A stretch of 64,000 bases of DNA from Cryptomeria japonica (taxonomy: Eukaryota; Streptophyta; Pinopsida; Cupressales; Cupressaceae). This document shows, in pieces, positions 46,413-58,125 of this stretch. A program made the translations under genes and the position numbers. Location: contig NC_081415.1 of assembly GCF_030272615.1 (NCBI RefSeq), positions 625,085,740 to 625,149,739 on the forward strand. The letters run 5' to 3'. The stretch's first letter is position 1. The number at the start of each line of letters is the position of its first letter. Below the pieces are notes generated by a model that searched no databases, was not told the DNA's origin, and saw only the letters and a list, made by a program, of their open reading frames with translations.

Positions 46413-48850
46413 AGGTGGGGGGTAGTAGAAAAGAGGAGAGTGGCTTAGAGGAGAGATGGAGGAGAGGAGAGGCAAGTGCATGTAGTGAGGTGTAGAGGTG
46501 GATTGCCATTACAGGTGTCATCAGCATAAGTTCCTAGATAGGTACAAGGATAGGGACATGGACAGGGACAGGGACAGCCACAGGAGAAGCCATAGGACAG
46601 GGGGAGGTGGGAGCAAAGGAGAAGGATGAGTTACTATCCTTGAGATAGATCTGCCAGGGATAGGAAAATGAGATCTAGGATCTAGAGAGGGATGGAGCCA
46701 GTCTCAGGAGATAGCTAAGGGACACAGAGCGGGAGAGAGATCAAGCTATTTAGCGCTACACAGAGCCTGAGAGAACACTGAGGGCAGGCAGGCAATAGAG
46801 GACACATGAACCGGATATGCCTATGTTCTATGAGAAAGGGAGGAGATAGCCTACTGGAGAGACCTGTACTATGGAGTGGTGCCACCAGATCAGTGGGCTA
46901 GAAGCTTCCAGAGACCATCGTGGACTACAACGACCATTGGAGGGAGAGACAAGCATCTAGTGGTGTGGTCATGGGTCCTACACCACCACCAGATAGAGGG
47001 GACAACAGAGATGATCTTGGGGTGGGGACTTCCATGGCTCAGACTCTGTCAAGGCCAGCTGGCTTTGAGGGAGGGAGTTCATCATAGCCTTAGAGGGCAC
47101 CCTATGTATCAGTTTTATACCATTTTTGTATGATGATGTAGACACCATTGGGTGATTATGTAGCCATATGTATTTTGACATCATTGTATCATGACACTTA
47201 TGATTTTGAGATATATATATGAGATGATTCATCCTTGCGGTAGCTATATGAATGTGTACCTGTGTGATGTTTCTTCTATGATGCTTATGATATGGATACT
47301 AATATGTACATGATGAAATGCAATATTTTTTTGTTCTTTTATGTTTTTAAATGTTATATAAATGTGAATGTATGAAATGTAGATGAATATGATAATACAA
47401 ATAAGTATTTACACATGAGAATTCAAAATGTGTATATGATATATTAATCAGTGGTGTGTGTAGAATGTGATGCAATTGTGATATCTATATGCATGTATGA
47501 AATGCTAATATCTGGTAATGTAGGTGCAAACTACATGAAATGTAAATATTTTTGGCATGTCATTATACTTAGTCATGTGATAGTGGGCTACACGAACTCA
47601 TGGAAGGATGATGGAGGTCAATCAAGAAAGGCGGATGAAAGATAGAAGATATGGAAATGGAAGAGCTTCTTGTGCTATTATCATCATTGAGCTTTTATTA
47701 TGGAAAATAGGTTAAGAAAATCAAGGTATATGTTCGACCCAGAAAGTCATTGTACCCATTTGCATGGAGATCAGGCAGTCACAAACAAGGAATGCCCTAG
47801 TTCATACTAGACTCACAATGTCCTCATATCCTTGGACAAGTCATATCATTACTAAGAGACAATCCACAAACAACAAAGAAAAATAGGTGATGATACCCCA
47901 TCCTTGCCTTTCTAGTCAAAGACATCCTAGAGATAAAATCTCTAGTCAGAGACATCCTAGAAAAGATAAAAGACATGTCACCAAAAGATAAAATAAAAAG
48001 AAAACCAAGACTCGACACCAACATCCACTATAGTCCTCAAGTTTAGTGTCTCTTGTCACTTGTATAAGTCTATTTGATTGTGGTCACAATTTTTTTGTTC
48101 ACAAAAGGATAGATAGCACTGAACCATAATGTTGTCTGAGTCTGTTGAAATATTTGATTTGTTGAAGCCCATTGTTGTTGCTTACATCTCATTTGAAACT
48201 AACTGAAACCATGAAACTGATACTTTATTGCAAAGAAGATGAAACTTTATTGTGGATCTGTGATGCAAGTGTTGCTTTATTGTGGATTGTGCACAAATAG
48301 ACTGAAGAAAACTGGAAGAAACTATACTCCCCAGAACATGTGATGCTCTTATTTCCACACCCATCACTAGAATTAGGATTTGTCATAGGCACAGATAGGA
48401 GCTGATTTATTATGGAAGGAAAGGGGTGAAAAGGAGGGATTATTATGAATGGCTAACCAATCTTAGGTAGATCAATAACAAGCCATGATGGGAATGGATA
48501 AGTTTATTATGGATGGATAGGTTGTGAGTGTGTGCAAAGTGAAAGGATGATAGTGAATCCTAAAGGAGGGAGGAGAAATGTCTCTACACATGGCCCCAGT
48601 AACCTGGTTTTCACCATGGTACTTTCCCAGGGCACCACTGAAGTGGTTTTCACCATTGGACGAATTTATTTATCTTTACATTTTTTGATTTTTTAATTTT
48701 TTTTGTGTCATAAGGTGCCTATTTGCCAGGTTTTCATCAATTAACGATTTTTTATTTTTTATGATTTTTTTGTATTTCTGATTTTTTTTTAATTTTTTAT
48801 GATTTTGGATAATTTTTTTGATTTTTTTGTATTTTTGAATTAGGATATTC
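46413..48850. other. Tat 3' untranslated region
   Basis: No conserved frame is seen. 46540-46800 is purine-rich (GGACAGGGACAGGGACAG type) and probably continues the PMD frame's tail in decayed form. 48660-48850 is T-rich low-complexity DNA just downstream of the integrase stop. Confidence 0.5.
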
Positions 48851-48857
48851 TGAAGAG

Positions 48858-49925
48858 CTATGTGTAAAACCTGCAAAGGTGCATGTTGTTGATAGGATCT
48901 TCTAAAGGTTCTCCCTCTAGTGTTGAAAGTTGATATGCACCAGATCCATAGACTGCTGTAATGATGTAAGGACCAAGCCAATTTGGTTCGAACTTGCCCT
49001 TCTTCTCTTTGTCTTGTTGATTTTTAGGATTTTCCTTGAGAACCGGGTCACCCACCTCAAATGTGTGAGGCTTTACCTTGTGATTGTAACTATGACTCAT
49101 TCATTGTTGATAAGCCTTGAGATGATTAAAAGCAGTTTGTCTTCGTTCATCCAATAGTTCTAGTTCTTGTAAGCGAGAGACCCTGTAGTCTTTATCACTA
49201 ATAATGTTGTGCAAAGAGACTCATAAAGATGGTAACTCAACCTCAATAGGCAAGATAGCTTTGGCACCATAGACAAGTGAACAAGGTGTGGCTCCTATAG
49301 GTGTGCGAACACTTGTATGATAAGCCCAAAGTGTAGGATTAAGCTGGATATGTCAGTTTCAGCCAGCTTCATTGACTGTCTTTTTGAGGATTCTAAGAAT
49401 GGTTTTATTAGACACCTCAACTTTAACATTACCTTGGGGGAAATAGGGAGTGGAGAAGCGATGGGTAGTATGCAAGCGATCACAAATTTCACGAGCATCT
49501 TGGTTTTTTAAGGGATGTTTATTTTTGGCGATGATGGAAAGAGGAATACTGTACCGACAAATGATATAGTTAAGAATGAATGTAGTAATTTGTTTTCTAG
49601 TGAATTGAGTAAGGGGCATGACTTCAATCCATTTTGTGATATACTCTGTGGTAGTGATAATGAATTTGTGGCCATTGGAAGAAGGAGGGTGAATCTTGCC
49701 TATGAGATCGAGTTCCCACTGATAAAAGGGCCAAGGATTCGTAATCAGTTGAAGTTCTTGTGCTGGCGCATGAATAAGGTCTCGATGAATTTGACATTGC
49801 TTACATTTATTGACAAACTGATATGAATATTTTTCCATACTCAACCAGTATTATCCAGTCCTGATGAGTTTCTTGGCTAAGGTAGGACCACTAGAATGTG
49901 GACCACATATACCTTCATGAACTTC
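48858..49925 (-). pseudogene. Tat integrase, second catalytic Asp lost
   Basis: The zinc domain ends NKCKQCQIHRD. The core begins FYQWELDLIGKI with the first Asp. The second catalytic segment, usually SIITDNG, reads IIAKNKHPLKN, with an AAA codon where Asp should be. GNVKVEVSNKTIL supplies the Glu. A shifted and interrupted middle (TPCSLVYGAKAILPIEVELP) leads to the C-terminal frame 48858-49100 with FEPNWLGPYIITAVYGSGAY (GPY/F-type domain). The protein could not catalyse integration. Confidence 0.88.
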
Positions 49926-50018
49926 ACGTAATGCAATCTAAGCTTCATCCCTTTCTAAATATCTAATAAGAGTGCCATCTAGACCTTGACGGTATAGGAT
50001 ATAGGTTAAAATGACGTA

Positions 50019-50600
50019 TCAGGAAGATTGGTGAATGAAAGTGCGATATTGGTTGTTCGATAAGTCACGAGGAAGGGTGTTGTTATGAAGGTATGTGAAA
50101 ATGGAACCGTATAATTGGGAATTAGGACCAATGACACATATCATCTCAGTAGGAGTGATCTCATATGAGGGAACCAAAAGGTTATCCACCAAGAACTCAT
50201 AGCGGGCTTCATTTTGTGGTAGATCAATTAGCGAGGCAATATTAGCCATAGCATTTGCGGCTTGATTATGCTCTCTTGGTATCTTCTCAAAGGTTATCTT
50301 TATGAAATATTGCTTGAAGTCATCTACCATTCTCTTGTAAGGCATTAATTTTTCATCATTTGTTTGGTAGTCATTGGTTGCTTGATGAATTACAAGTTGA
50401 GAGTCCCCAAAAACATGAAGTTCTTGGATCTTCCAGTGAATTGCAATCCGTAATCTAGTTGTTAATGCTTCGTATTCTACTATGTTATTAGTGCAAGGAA
50501 ATGACAATCAATATCATTTGGGAATGGAATCCCCTTGAGGTGTGATAAAGAGGACACTAGCTCCTACACCATGCTGCATGTACGAGTCGTCAAAGTACAG
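50019..50600 (-). pseudogene. Tat second RNase H (archaeal-like)
   Basis: The sequence runs LYFDDSYMQHGVGASVLF, two stops, then CTNNIVEYEALTTRLRIA, LHVFGDSQLVIHQATNDYQ and IPREHNQAANAMANIASL. The D...E...D order is conserved, though the usual FDGS reads FDDS. A second RNase H between the RT-linked RNase H and integrase defines the Tat lineage. Confidence 0.85.
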
Positions 50601-50693
50601 TTGCGAAGGCTTTGTGTGTGATACCGCTCAGATGGATTCATATGGAAATTTTGAAATTAGAGGAGCATCATCTATCATGGGTGCATCTTCTAA

Positions 50694-51080
50694 CTAATCT
50701 ATGATAGCTTGTCCCTTTATTTCTTTTTTGTCCACATATTTAATGTTGAATTCACTCAAGATCATCACCCATTTGCCTAGTCTGCCAGTAAGCGTCACCT
50801 TATTGAGAAGATACTTCAATGGATCGATCCTTGCGACTAGCTTAGTTTTATGAGTTAGCATGTAATATCGTAATTTTTGTGAAGCAAAAATCACGGCGAG
50901 ACAGGAACGCTCAATTGGTGTATAGTTTAGCTCATAACTAACCAAAGTATGATTGATGTAATATACTACTTTTTCTTTGCCTTCAGCATCTTGTTGCGCC
51001 AAGAGTGCCCCCAGTGTTGTTGGTGTAGCTGATATGTAGAGTAACAGGGTTTGTTGGGACTAGTGGCATCAAGACTGGTC
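50694..51080 (-). pseudogene. Tat RT-linked RNase H
   Basis: The frame 50694-51002 reads EKVVYYINHTLVSYELNYTP, RSCLAVIFASQKLRYYMLTH and LTGRLGKWVMILSEFNIKYV, the Gypsy RNase H pattern following RT. A stop separates it from the N-terminal part. Confidence 0.85.
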
Positions 51081-51165
51081 GATTCAGAAGATAATCTTTG
51101 AGTATTTGAAAATCCTACTAACAATTAACATCCCATTTAAATTTGATGTTTTTATGTAGCAAGTG

Positions 51166-51996
51166 CTAAATAGGATGACATTTATCTGCAAGTTGTGCTA
51201 TGAATCTTTGTATGGACTGGAGTCTTCCTTGTAAAGATCGAAGTTGATTGATATTTCTTGGAGGTGGCATTTCTAATATCAATTTGAATTTTGTTGGATT
51301 GGCTTCAATTCCTCTTTTTGAAACAATGTATCCAAGGAGCTTCCTGGAGGTTACTCCAAAGACACATTTCTTGGGATTTAGGCTCACTTTGTATTTTTCC
51401 AACCGATCAAAAATGACTGAAAGGATGTCCAAATGTGTGTCTCTGTCTAATGATTTTCCCAAGAGATCATCAACATAATCTTCAATAATTACATGCATAA
51501 GATAATGGAAGATAGTAGTCATGGCTCGTTGGTATGTAACGCCTGCATTCTTTAGCCTGAAGGGCATGACATTCCAACAGAAAGTTCCCCAAGGACAAGT
51601 AAATGCTATTTTGTGTTGATCCTCAAATGTGACTTTTATTTGATTGTAACCAGAGAATATGTCCATCAAAGATAACATCGCATGACCTACTATGAGATCT
51701 ATGATCAGGTCGATTTTTGGCAATGGAAAGTCATCCTTAGGACAAGCTTTGTTGATGTCTCTGAAATCTGTACATATTCTAATTCTTTGATTCGGCTTGC
51801 TGACTGGTACTAAGTTGGATATCCATTCAGGATAATCAATTGGTCGTATGAATCTGACATCCAACAATTTTTCAAGCTCCACCTTTACTAATAATGCCAC
51901 TTGTGGATGCATCTTTCTTAATTTTTGTTTCACTGACTTTGCTCTTGATTTAACTGTCAAATGATGCATTAATAAATCCGGATCTAGTCCAAGCAT
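51166..51996 (-). pseudogene. Tat reverse transcriptase (open 276 codons)
   Basis: This is the best-preserved coding segment in the window. It has RFIRPIDYPEWISNLVPVSK, RICTDFRDINKACPKDDFPL, MLSLMDIFSGYNQIKV (catalytic Asp), VMPFRLKNAGVTYQRAM and EDYVDDLLGKS (catalytic Asp pair), then GYIVSKRGIEANPTK. All RT blocks are in order without an internal stop. It is only a fragment of a broken polyprotein. Confidence 0.92.
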
Positions 51997-52070
51997 ATCA
52001 GCATATCACCATGCAAAATTGATTTTTCGCTCTATGAAGAAATTTATGAACTTCAATCTTTCTCTCTCTA

Positions 52071-52688
52071 TTAGAGACTGTGCCAGGAATATGTTATGTG
52101 GAATCTCTTATGTACCGATGTTTTTTTTATGGTCTCCTCTACTAACATGGATGATTTTTCTTCATATGATGCTAGGAGAATGTCAAGCCTTCCATCTTCA
52201 GGTGCCTCAAAGAGGTTTTCACCTTCAGATACATCCTTTATTTTTTCTTTTTTGGGGTTAGACAGTGCCACAATGTGGTTTTCACCATAAGACCCATCAT
52301 TTTTTTTTTTTTTTAATATTTTTGCGACTGGAAGGCCCAACACCCTCAGCAAAATATGCCACACTATTGAGTTCTATATTGTATCTACCTTATGGTTCCC
52401 AAGAGGAAGATCATCTCATATCCCTAAATAGTCGATGAAGGCCTCATTGTTTTGGAATGTGTCAAATTTTATAGGTCCTTCATGGTCCCAATCAATGAGT
52501 TGGTGGTGAATAAGGGGAATGCCTTCAATGTTTTCAAATTCAGTGGGAGTAAGGGTGAAGATATAGTTATATTCAGGTATGTCAAGGTAGTTGTTGAGGT
52601 CATTGTTGGAACTCTCCTCATTTGTCTTGATCATGAATGAGTCCAAATTGTCATCACTAAAAGTGCATTCCAAAATGGGTGTCCTCAT
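52071..52688 (-). pseudogene. Tat protease-RT linker
   Basis: Two frames (52416-52688 and 52071-52364) are acidic and carry no catalytic motif (EYNYIFTLTPTEFENIEGIP; SEGENLFEAPEDGRLDILLA). They lie between the protease/G-patch frame and RT, where plant Gypsy polyproteins have variable linkers. A T-rich run near 52300-52313 encodes a Lys run. Confidence 0.6.
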
Positions 52689-52808
52689 TCTTCATGATTT
52701 TGACCTAGAACCTAAAAACAAAGATTGTGTGGGATCGTCAGGGGTTCTTTCTTGACCAACTCTGAATTTTCTATGAAATTCCTCTTCTTTTGTAGGTTCA
52801 CCTGGTTC

Positions 52809-54149
52809 TCAGAATGTCTCGATGAGTTCATAATCATTGGAGGATTTGTCTAAATCCCATTCCCATTCATTAGAGTTAGTGGAATAGTGATTCTCTTGTT
52901 GATCATTGGAAATCATGATTTGCAATGCTTCGTCTGATTTTTTAGTGTTTACCCTGGAAGATATGAAACCAAGCCCTTTTGAGCGCTGATTTTTAAATGT
53001 CAATTCTAGTTGCAAAGGTTGAGTGATACCTTCTTTTCCTAAGCCAAGAGGACTTTTACTATTGTACCCAAACTTTAATAGGATCTTGAATCCTTTGCCA
53101 TATTTTTCACATGGTATCTTGATGTGATCATGTGTATCATCCTTAGGGTCTTTGTAAAACATTTTGTATAAGTCTTCTTCTTCCATTTCACCCCACTTTT
53201 GGAATATAGTAGGATCCCATTTTAGCGTAATGATAGATACCCGTTTAGAAGGATGTGGTCGTCCATATTCTTTTGGTGAACTCATAACTTGTTGTAAGCA
53301 TATGGTTTGATTTAGAGTGTATTCACCCATTCCTTTGTCCTGATATTTCCCTTTAAGCTCACCTTTCTTTGATGTTGAAGGTTTTAATGATTCAGGGTCA
53401 ATATATGCAGAAGATGGGATAACCTCTCTATTAATTGGAATTATTGTCTCAGATTTTGGCTTCAAATTATTGCAGTATATAAATGGATTAGGATCACCAT
53501 TAATTGTTACTTCAACTCCATTATGAGAAAACTTAATGAATTGATGGTATGTAGATGGGACTGCTCTCATCTCATGAATCCATGGATGTCCTAGAAATAT
53601 GTTGTATGTGAGATCAAGTTCTAGGACTTGACAAACCACATCCTTTGTAACCGACCCCACTCTGAGAAGTAAAGTGACTATGCCTTTGGATGAACGCTCT
53701 TCATCATCATATGCCTTGATGGTAATTTTGTTTGTAGCATTCATAGCTTTATCTGAATATCCCAGTTGTATTATTGTGTTCAAAGTACATATATTGAGAC
53801 CAACTCCTCCATCTATCAGGACTTTTTTTATTTGATGTTTGTGTAGGAAGGCTTCAATGTGTAAAGATGAATTATGTGGTTGGCTTATAGATGCATCATC
53901 ATCTTTAGTGAATGTAAGAGAATGTGGAACGGAAAGGTGTCCCACCATGGCTTGAAACTGGTCCATGTTCAGATTAGTGGGGATAGAAGTTTCTCTCAAA
54001 GTTTTATCAAGGATGGCTTTATGTGTGAGGGATATGCGTAAAAGCTCAAGGATGGAGATAAGCGTGGGTGTCCTCCCTAACTGTTTTACTAGGTCATACT
54101 CAGGTTTGGTTGTTGAGGAAGTGGTAGTTTTAGCTGGAGCACCTTGCAA
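52809..54149 (-). pseudogene. Tat protease with G-patch domain (446 codons)
   Basis: The N-terminal part has QLGRTPTLISILELLRISLT, typical of the region before plant Gypsy proteases. The retropepsin active site is KKVLIDGGVGLNICTLNTI, with D-G-G in place of D-S/T-G. YNIFLGHPWIHEMRAVPST is the flap-distal motif. Near residue 360 GFKILLKFGYNSKSPLGLGK followed by EGITQPLQ is a G-patch, a Gly-rich nucleic-acid-associated motif that occurs after some retroviral and plant Gypsy proteases. The whole frame is open. Confidence 0.85.
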
Positions 54150-54435
54150 AGTGACCTTACCTCGATGAGTTGTGACATTATATTTGGAGGTAGATTCAGA
54201 AGAAGGTCCAATTCCTTTTAGGACAACTTTGGGTCTTTGGGGAGAATTTTTCAGGCATTTTTTCCTTTATGATAATAGTAGAGACATAATTGTCAATCGA
54301 AATGTGATTAACAATTGAATCATAGTTATAGGATGCTTTGGTATATTTGGCTTACTCATCTATGGCTTTGACTTTTCCCTTGTCATGTTTAGGGATGGTT
54401 CCTTAAACATCTCATGTTCTTGATTGGATGTATGT

Positions 54436-56349
54436 CCCTCAATCTCAATGTCACCTCTATCAATAAGATCATGTATGATGTTCTTCAAGTGATGACAATT
54501 TCTTATTTATGTCCCTTGCTCTTGTGATATTCATAGTACTCATCGTCATTCCACCAATTTGGTTTGACTTTTGGTTGATAAGGAGGATTATCTGGAATTG
54601 TTATTATCTTGTTTGCCACTAACTTCTTGAAGGTTGACTCAAGTGGTTCCCCCAATGGAGTATATTTACTTCATGGTTTTGAAGTTGCTTGAGTATTCAT
54701 TTGGTTGTTTGTAGAACTTGATCCAAAAAGAATGATTTTTGGTCTCATTGTGTTAGCATCGACAACGCCAGCATTTACTGTGTTCTTGTTCTTGTTCCAA
54801 AATCGTGACTTGTATTTTCCTTTAAAGTGCTCTTTATTTTCTTTGAATATTTTGATGATGCCTTTCTCAATTAAGACCTTCTCTGTTACTGAGCCTTTCT
54901 CATTGACGTCCTTAAAAGTGGACAAACAAGATTTCCTTAAGTCATAACCAATTTCTCTATTGACATTTTGTGTAAATATCTCTACCATTTGTTTTTGTGG
55001 AATTTCACAAGAGCATCTGCTGGCTAAATTCCTCCATCTCTATAAGAATGATGAAAAAGATTCCCCATCCTTTTGTTTGGTGTTGCACAAAGTGGTAACT
55101 AATATATCTATCTCTATGTTACATGAGAAATGTTGTATGAAAGCTTCTGCTAGATCACCCCATGACTTAATTCCAAGTGGAAGTTGGGAGAACCATTCCA
55201 TAGCTTGTTCACCTAAGCTTTGTGGGAACAATCACATCAAGTATGTTTCTTCTACCACTACCTCAATGCAGGTTGTGAAAAACTATCTTATATGTGCCTT
55301 AGGGTCTCCTTTGCCTCTGTACTTATCAAACTTAGGTGCCACGAAATTTGTAGGAAAAGGAGGCATTGGAATGCTTTTGTCAAATGGATAGGGACATATG
55401 TCTCTCATTGTGTAAGTTGGCTTTGGTGTATTAATGTGCTTCATTTTCTTTTGTAAGTCCTTTATTTGTTTTCTAAATTGTTCTTAGGTAGAGATTGACT
55501 TCTTGGACCATATCCCATGCCTAATGCACCTGGTGGAGGAGGAGGATGCTACACATATGGATGGTATTGATCATAAACATGTTCATATGGAGGAGGTCTA
55601 TGATGATACTGCATATAGGGACCACTTGGTATAGATTCATAATGAGGAATGGAATATCTGCTTTCTCTATGGATATCATATTCTATAGGCATGTCGTGAG
55701 TTTATTCTTATGTACTACCCCCAAATTTGACACGGGCTTTTCTTGTGTCCAAATTTTGAGCATGCCTCTAGCTATCCAATTGTTTTGAAGGTTGGTCCTT
55801 AGCATTGGTATGCAATTGAGTGTATTTATTTGCATAAGATTTCCATAAAGGTCTGCATAGACGTAGTTGTTCATGAGATGCTCTTTCATGGGTATCATAA
55901 GCTTGACCATGTGTATTTGGGACCTCAGGTTTTTGAAACAAGGATGATGGTGACTCGGGCATGAAACATGGTCCTCTAGTACCTCCACTATTAGGTCTCC
56001 TTTGATCCATGTTGAGTTGAGTTTCTTGCATAGGTTGATTTTCCACTATTTGAGACATGTCAAAATCATGAGGTATCTTAGCTTCACTTTGTACCATCAC
56101 TTGTAAGAAATTTTGTCTATCTCTTCTCATGATTTCCTCAACCAATCTATTAAAATGGGGATCCATAATAGAGTCTTCCACTTCTATTGAATGTACTGAA
56201 ATGTTGTCCACATTGTCATTTTGTGCATCATTGTTGTTTGTATTATCCATGTTCTCAACATTCTGAATGTTTCTATAGATGTCCATGTCAGGTAATGTGG
56301 TATGATCAGAATTGAGAAAGATATTATTGCCATACTCATAGCCACTCAT
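54436..56349 (-). pseudogene. Tat Gag
   Basis: It starts MSGYEYGNNIFLNSDHTTLP at 56349. The capsid pattern LGEQAMEWFSQLPLGIKSWG and FIQHFSCNIEIDILVTTLCN lies in 55040-55231, followed by RWRNLASRC and a basic region. The C-terminal zinc-binding sequence is split by a frameshift near 54510 (YYEYHKSKGHK, then NCHHLKNIIHDLIDRGDIE). Several stops and shifts occur between 55700 and 55230. Confidence 0.78.
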
Positions 56350-57214
56350 GTTTGTAGACTCTTGAGCCTGTTTATCTTCTCTCCTAAATTTTTAGGAATG
56401 GGTTTCAACAATGAACTAGGTCTTGACCAAGATGTGTGAGACTAGATGAAAATGGAAAAGTATGGAAGAACAAGAGTTGAATGGAATGTAAATCAATCTA
56501 AGGTGTACTTGCAATGCCCAAAGTGTAAGACCAAGTATGTATGTAGTAGAGTAGGTGTGACTTCCAAAGAGATGATAGATCTCTTGATGAGGTAAGTTGA
56601 CCTCAACTCTAAGTAAGACCAAATGAGACCCAAAGGTGATAGACCTTGATGAGGGACCACTTAGCAAAATGTTGTTGTATGTAGTGTGTTGACAAAGCAA
56701 GATGAAGACAAGAAAGTGACCTATTGACTCAAGTTTAGACAAATGTGAATGTAATGCAAGGTGTAAAGAAATGATGAACTTTGTGAGACCCAAATATAGG
56801 CTGAATGCTAGATGAAAACCTGGATAAATAACCTAGGAAGATCAAGAATTATGAAAATGATTGCTATTGTTTGCTAGACTATAAATTTTCCCAATACTGA
56901 ACATAGACGTGCCTATGTACTTCACAGACATGGTTACCCAACATAGATGTGATTAGACACTGCACATACGAGTTTCTAAGATTTTGTGAATGCAGTTTTT
57001 GCTTATGATAACACAGACATGTTTTTGTCCTACATAGACGCAGTTATAGGAAACATACATGTTTCTATCAAACACAGATGCGTTTCCAGAATCTTAGTGC
57101 AATTTTTCCAATTTGTAAAGTTGTTTGTTGTGACCAAATCTGAATTTTTGACCATTTTTTTTCATGACAAGAGGACACAATGTTGATGAGGACTCAATGT
57201 TTGCAAGTGTTTAG
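56350..57214 (-). other. Tat 5' leader, left of NA3
   Basis: Non-coding DNA precedes Gag on the element strand. It contains AAGTGTAAGACC- and GATGAGG-type phrases and a loose repeat array at 56895-57090 (CACAGACATG, CATAGACGCAG, ACACAGATGCG). The leader continues at 63822-64000 after NA3. Confidence 0.55.
56895..57090 (-). repeat. CGTCTGTG-type repeats, inverted relative to 44.3 kb
   Basis: Units such as CATAGACGTGCC, CACAGACATGG, CATAGATGTG, CACAGACATG, CATAGACGCAG and CACAGATGCG occur every 20-40 bp. Their reverse complements match the core of the array at 44330-44610. Confidence 0.6.
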
Positions 57215-58054
57215 TGTTGGCATATGGACACTCCAATGAGACATTGTGTGTGATTGAAGGTTTTGTCATTGATGGCAACCTTGCAATCCTATGGCACCAG
57301 TAAGACATTATACCGGTAAAGCATTACACAGGCAACCTTGCAATCCTATGGCACCGGCAAGACATTATACTAGCAAAACATTATTCAAGCAAGACAATGC
57401 ACCAACATCAGCAAGATCACTCTACACCGGCACTGGCACAAAGGCCAACAAGATTTTTGATATGTAATATTTTGTTTATTTATTATAAGCCGACTTGGCA
57501 AATTGTAAAAATGACTCTTGTATATAAAAGATCATTGCAGTCATTTGTAGGATATGGATAGGAAGCAAAAAAAAAAAAAAGGCAGACCTAATGTGCGAAA
57601 TATAGGTCAAGGGTATATGCAAAAGAATAGAGCAAGAACCGGTACTGAATCTGGCATTGAAGATGCTATTGTAAAGCAGTACAGAATATTGGATTTGTGT
57701 AAATCCTCATTGTAAGTTAGTGTGACTTCTTATTGAGCAGTGTGCTCTAGGTAGTTAGCCTTCCTACATGTGCAGGCCCCTATTGTAAGTAATATTCTCT
57801 TATTGGCCAGTAAGTGAATATTGTGGGTCACAAATCCCATAGAGGTTTTTCCCACACTGGGTTTCCTCATTAAACATCTTGTGTTATGGTGTTCATTTCA
57901 TGTGGATGTTTTTGATTCTGTTATTTGCATTAATTATTGCATACCGGTATATTGTTACTTTATGTTCTGCATATTTAGTTTTAAGAAAATTTCATTACTG
58001 GTCAGATACTGATTCACCCCCCCCCACCTCTCAGTATCTGTGGGAACCCTAACA
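57215..58054 (+). repeat. NA3 5' LTR
   Basis: It begins TGTTGGCATATGGACACTCC and ends GGGAACCCTAACA. U3 has a 57-bp tandem duplication (units from 57274 and 57331, each starting GGCAACCTTGCAATCC), present in both LTRs. A TATA box (TATATAAAAG, 57521-57530) lies here but not in the 3' LTR. A GTGGG/CCCAT inverted repeat is at 57823-57840 and the C-run box is at 58014-58033. Confidence 0.93.
57521..57530 (+). promoter_or_regulatory. NA3 TATA box
   Basis: TATATAAAAG lies about 530 bp before the LTR end, in a 50-bp segment that the 3' LTR lacks. It is the best promoter candidate for this element. Confidence 0.65.
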
Positions 58055-58056
58055 AT

Positions 58057-58068
58057 TGGTATCAGAGC
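58057..58068 (+). promoter_or_regulatory. NA3 primer binding site (iMet tRNA type)
   Basis: TGGTATCAGAGC follows the LTR after the two bases AT. It is an exact match to the sequence that pairs with the 3' end of plant initiator-Met tRNA. Confidence 0.95.
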
Positions 58069-58125
58069 TTGGTCCTCTATTTTCAGAAGCCTAATAGCTT
58101 GAGGAAGATCTTGACACCGGTAAAG

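Noticed and set aside
46075-46527. Minus-strand Pro/Ser/His-rich frames
   Set aside because: They are opposite the PMD tail and have no family features.
43060-47200. A separate plus-strand element carrying the PMD frame
   Set aside because: The AAAGTGGGGCAAAA/TGTAGACACC junction reads as polypurine tract and 3' LTR on the minus strand, in line with the Tat pol. No plus-strand PBS or pol was found, though an inversion is not fully excluded.
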